A stretch of 64,000 nt of DNA from an uncultured Bacteroides sp. (GTDB lineage Bacteria; Bacteroidota; Bacteroidia; Bacteroidales; Bacteroidaceae), in NCBI GenBank assembly GCA_900551445.1, contig URWA01000018.1, positions 1-64,000 of the forward strand, in the 5' to 3' direction. The notes beneath the pieces were generated by a model. That model made no database searches and was not told where the DNA came from. It was given only the letters and a program-made list of their open reading frames with translations. The first letter of the stretch is position 1, and every line of letters begins with the position of its first letter. The position numbers and the translations under genes were made by a program. Shown piece by piece: positions 61,732-64,000 of the stretch.

Positions 61732-63181
61732 ATGAAACAAGAAACTGTGAATTCACGCCTTCAGAAGGGAAATCCGTTTGTGACCTTTTTATGGGTCATA
61801 TTGATTGTCTTATTTTTGAACTGGTTGATTTTTCCGAACTTGACGGGACAGAAAATCAAATCCACTGATTATGGAACTTTCATAGAAAAGATGGAGGAAG
61901 GGTCGATAAAAGAGGTGATGATTAAATCCGGACAGATTTATTTTACGGTAGCCGATAAAGGAAATGTCACGACTTATCAGACCGGAGAGATAAATGACCC
62001 TCAGTTGGTGGACAGGCTGCTGAAAGCAAAAAGCCCGAATGAGGATGGTAAAGTAGCTTTTACAGAGATTGTTCCTGAAGAGAATTCTCCATTCTTGAAT
62101 TTTATCTTGATGTGGGTACTGCCGGGGCTGTTGTTTTATGTAATTGGGAAGCGAGCCAGTCGAAGTATCCAGGCCCGTATGGGAGCTGGAGGTAATTTTA
62201 TGTCATTCGGAAATGGAGGGGCCAAGATTTATGCGGACTCAGAAATCAAAACGACATTTGCCGATGTGGCCGGACAGAACGAAGCCAAAGAAATGCTGAA
62301 AGAGATTGTGGAATTTCTGCATAAGCCACAAAAATATACGATATAGGTGCTTCGTTGCCTAAGGGAGCCTTGTTGGTAGGGCCTCCGGGAACGGGAAAAA
62401 CGTTGATAGCACGTGCGGTAGCCGGAGAAGCGAAAGTGCCTTTCTTTGCCATCTCGGGTTCCGAGTTTGTGCAAATGTTTGTGGGAATGGGAGCTGCAAA
62501 AGTACGCGATCTTTTCAGACAGGCAAACGAGAAAGCTCCTTGTATTATCTTTATTGATGAGATAGATGCCATTGGCAAGCGACGGGACAGTGGACTGGGA
62601 GGAAACGATGAGCGCGAGCAGACGTTGAACCAGTTGTTGACCGAGATGGATGGATTTGACGGGCGGAAAGGAGTTGTGATATTGGCAGCCACTAATCGTC
62701 CGGAAGATTTGGATAAGGCCTTGCTTCGCCCAGGGCGTTTTGACAGACGTATCCAGATGGAATTGCCCGACTTGGAGGGACGGAAGGCGATTCTGAACGT
62801 GCATCTGAAGAAGGTAAAGCATGAGGAGGTGGATATAGATATCGTGGCTCGTGCTACGGCGGGTACATCGGGTGCAGAATTGGCCAATATTGTCAATGAA
62901 GCGGCATTGAGGGCGGTCCGTATGGGAAGGAGTGAAGTGACTACTGCGGATTTGGAAGAAAGTGTGGAAACCGTGATAGCAGGTGCACAGAAAAAAGGTA
63001 AGGTCGTTTCTGCGGAAGAGAAGAAAATCATAGCCTACCATGAAATAGGACACGCGTTGGTGGCTGCCATGCAGAGCCACTCGGCACCGGTACATAAATT
63101 ACGATTATTCTCCGCGCAAAGGAAACCATTACTGGAGAAGAATTTATGTATATTTTGCGTCAGTCGGGTAAGTTGGAATAG
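61732..63181 (+). pseudogene. ftsH: Degraded ftsH copy (frameshifts plus internal deletion)
   Basis: A recognisable ATP-dependent membrane protease gene with several lesions. The first 202 codons are intact (two membrane helices, AAA+ N-terminus ending HKPQKYT). Near 62338-62340 one base is missing, so the frame ends with TAG at 62344-62346. The correct frame continues at 62340 with [22 protein letters not shown], Walker [19 protein letters not shown], and on to [20 protein letters not shown]. Near 63096 a second base is missing. The third frame then reads [20 protein letters not shown], in which the FtsH C-terminal ETITGEEF follows ITII directly, so about 190 codons of the M41 domain, including the third zinc ligand, are deleted. 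No functional product is expected. Confidence 0.9.
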
Positions 63182-63266
63182 ATAGTGGGCTATTTTCTTG
63201 GTTTTAGAAATCTTTGAGGAAATGAAAAAGCGAAAAGCTGAAGATGAAAGAATACAAATAAAATCT

Positions 63267-63274
63267 TACTTTTG
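63267..63274 (+). promoter_or_regulatory. -7 box TACTTTTG of the aldo/keto reductase gene
   Basis: Matches TAnnTTTG and lies 42 bases before the ATG at 63317. No convincing -33 element. Confidence 0.4.
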
Positions 63275-63316
63275 TGATTGGTAATAAGATCGTTGAATCT
63301 TCAAATTTGTATTTTT

Positions 63317-64000
63317 ATGATAGCACCTGTTTATTCTGCGGCAGAGAACCGCTACGAAAGTGGCATGCAATATCGGCGTGCCGGGCGGAGTGGGGTGATG
63401 TTGCCGGCCATTTCATTAGGGTTATGGCATAATTTCGGAGATGTGGATACACTCTCGCTCAGCCGGAAAAAATTGCATTATGCCTTCGATCATGGAATTA
63501 CGCATTTTGATCTGGCAAATAATTACGGACCGTCGTATGGTTCGGCAGAGGAGACTTTCGGGCAGATAATGAAATCGTCATTGGCTCCTTACCGGGATGA
63601 ATTGTTCATCTCTACAAAGGCGGGACACGACATGTGGCCGGGCCCGTATGGCAACTGGGGTTCCCGCAAACATTTGATGGCCAGTCTGGACCAGAGTTTG
63701 AAGCGGATGAATCTGGAATATGTGGATGTGTTTTATTCGCATCGTTATGATCCGGAAACGCCGTTGGAAGAGACACTTCAGACGTTGGTGGATATTGTGC
63801 ACCAAGGGAAGGCTTTGTATGTGGGTCTGTCCAAATATCCCTTGGAAGCCTATTTGTTTGCCAGTCGTTACCTGAAGGAACGGGATGTGCCATGCCTGTT
63901 GTATCAGGGACGTTACAGCATGCTGGTACGTGAGCCGGAATCTCAAGGAATCTTACAAGCGGTAAAAGAAAATGGGGCAGGGTTTGTGGCCTTTTCTCCT
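63317..64000 (+). CDS. Aldo/keto reductase, YghZ type (partial, runs off the window)
   Basis: The first 228 codons are seen. N-terminal half of a TIM-barrel NADPH-dependent aldo/keto reductase. Start at 63317 gives MIAPVYSAAENRYESGMQYRRAGRSGVML. Catalytic residues: Asp and Tyr in HFDLANNYGPSYGSAEE, Lys in FISTKAGHDMW, His in DVFYSHRYDPET. The GPSYGSAEETFG sequence is characteristic of the YghZ group (L-glyceraldehyde 3-phosphate or methylglyoxal reduction). A cofactor-binding part lies beyond the window. The gene is independent of the decayed ftsH upstream. Confidence 0.88.
   Translation, partial: MIAPVYSAAENRYESGMQYRRAGRSGVMLPAISLGLWHNFGDVDTLSLSRKKLHYAFDHGITHFDLANNYGPSYGSAEETFGQIMKSSLAPYRDELFISTKAGHDMWPGPYGNWGSRKHLMASLDQSLKRMNLEYVDVFYSHRYDPETPLEETLQTLVDIVHQGKALYVGLSKYPLEAYLFASRYLKERDVPCLLYQGRYSMLVREPESQGILQAVKENGAGFVAFSP

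Noticed and set aside
1..64000. tRNA, rRNA, insertion sequences, integrases and attachment sites
   Set aside because: I looked in the intergenic regions and found no cloverleaf, transposase motif or terminal inverted repeats that would support any of these.

Overview
The window is chromosomal DNA from a gut Bacteroidaceae bacterium (Bacteroides or Phocaeicola type). The signs are two SusC/SusD pairs, a hybrid two-component sensor-regulator, a MurF-alanine racemase fusion, a split LysO exporter, and many -7 elements of the form TAnnTTTG. The species cannot be named from this sequence alone.

Layout. (1) 1-4.6 kb, minus strand: a small sugar-acid cluster with an orphan PTS IIC (GatC type), a KduI isomerase that carries an apparent signal peptide, a hexuronate-type MFS transporter, and the N-terminal piece of a GH2 enzyme whose frame breaks near the window edge. 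(2) 4.9-26.1 kb: housekeeping genes. These are topA-aroK, speA, argB, an ECF sigma factor with a small membrane partner, lysO in two genes, murF-alr with a GSCFA gene, dxs-trkA, a fimbrial-type lipoprotein, a DUF3109 gene, rnhB, and a minus-strand run aroA / small Cys-motif membrane protein / metal ABC permease / tsaE / Imm17-like. (3) 26.2-54.8 kb: a large polysaccharide utilisation locus (PUL). (4) 56.6-61.5 kb: a second SusC/SusD pair with no enzyme genes. (5) 61.7-63.2 kb: a decayed ftsH copy. (6) From 63.3 kb: an aldo/keto reductase that runs off the window.

The PUL is the most interesting part. A divergent hybrid two-component regulator faces an array that encodes a GH127-type enzyme, SusC, SusD, a lipoprotein zincin, a GH27, a second zincin, a cytoplasmic M24 Xaa-Pro aminopeptidase, a DMT permease, a GH97 fused to another HExxH zincin domain, a GH43, a second GH127-type enzyme and an S9 (DPP-IV-like) peptidase. 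Predicted beta-L-arabinofuranosidases, alpha-galactosidases and proline-directed peptidases sit together in one locus. That fits the chemistry of plant hydroxyproline-rich glycoproteins (extensins, arabinogalactan proteins), in which arabinosides sit on hydroxyproline and alpha-galactose on serine. I propose, as inference, that this is a glycoprotein-utilisation locus that removes both the glycans and the proline-rich backbone.

Regulation visible in the sequence includes four tandem 22-bp quasi-palindromes in the regulator/PUL divergent gap, several strong intrinsic terminators, a 22-bp RNA stem-loop between GH127 and S9, and a terminator that overlaps a putative promoter upstream of the GH2 gene.
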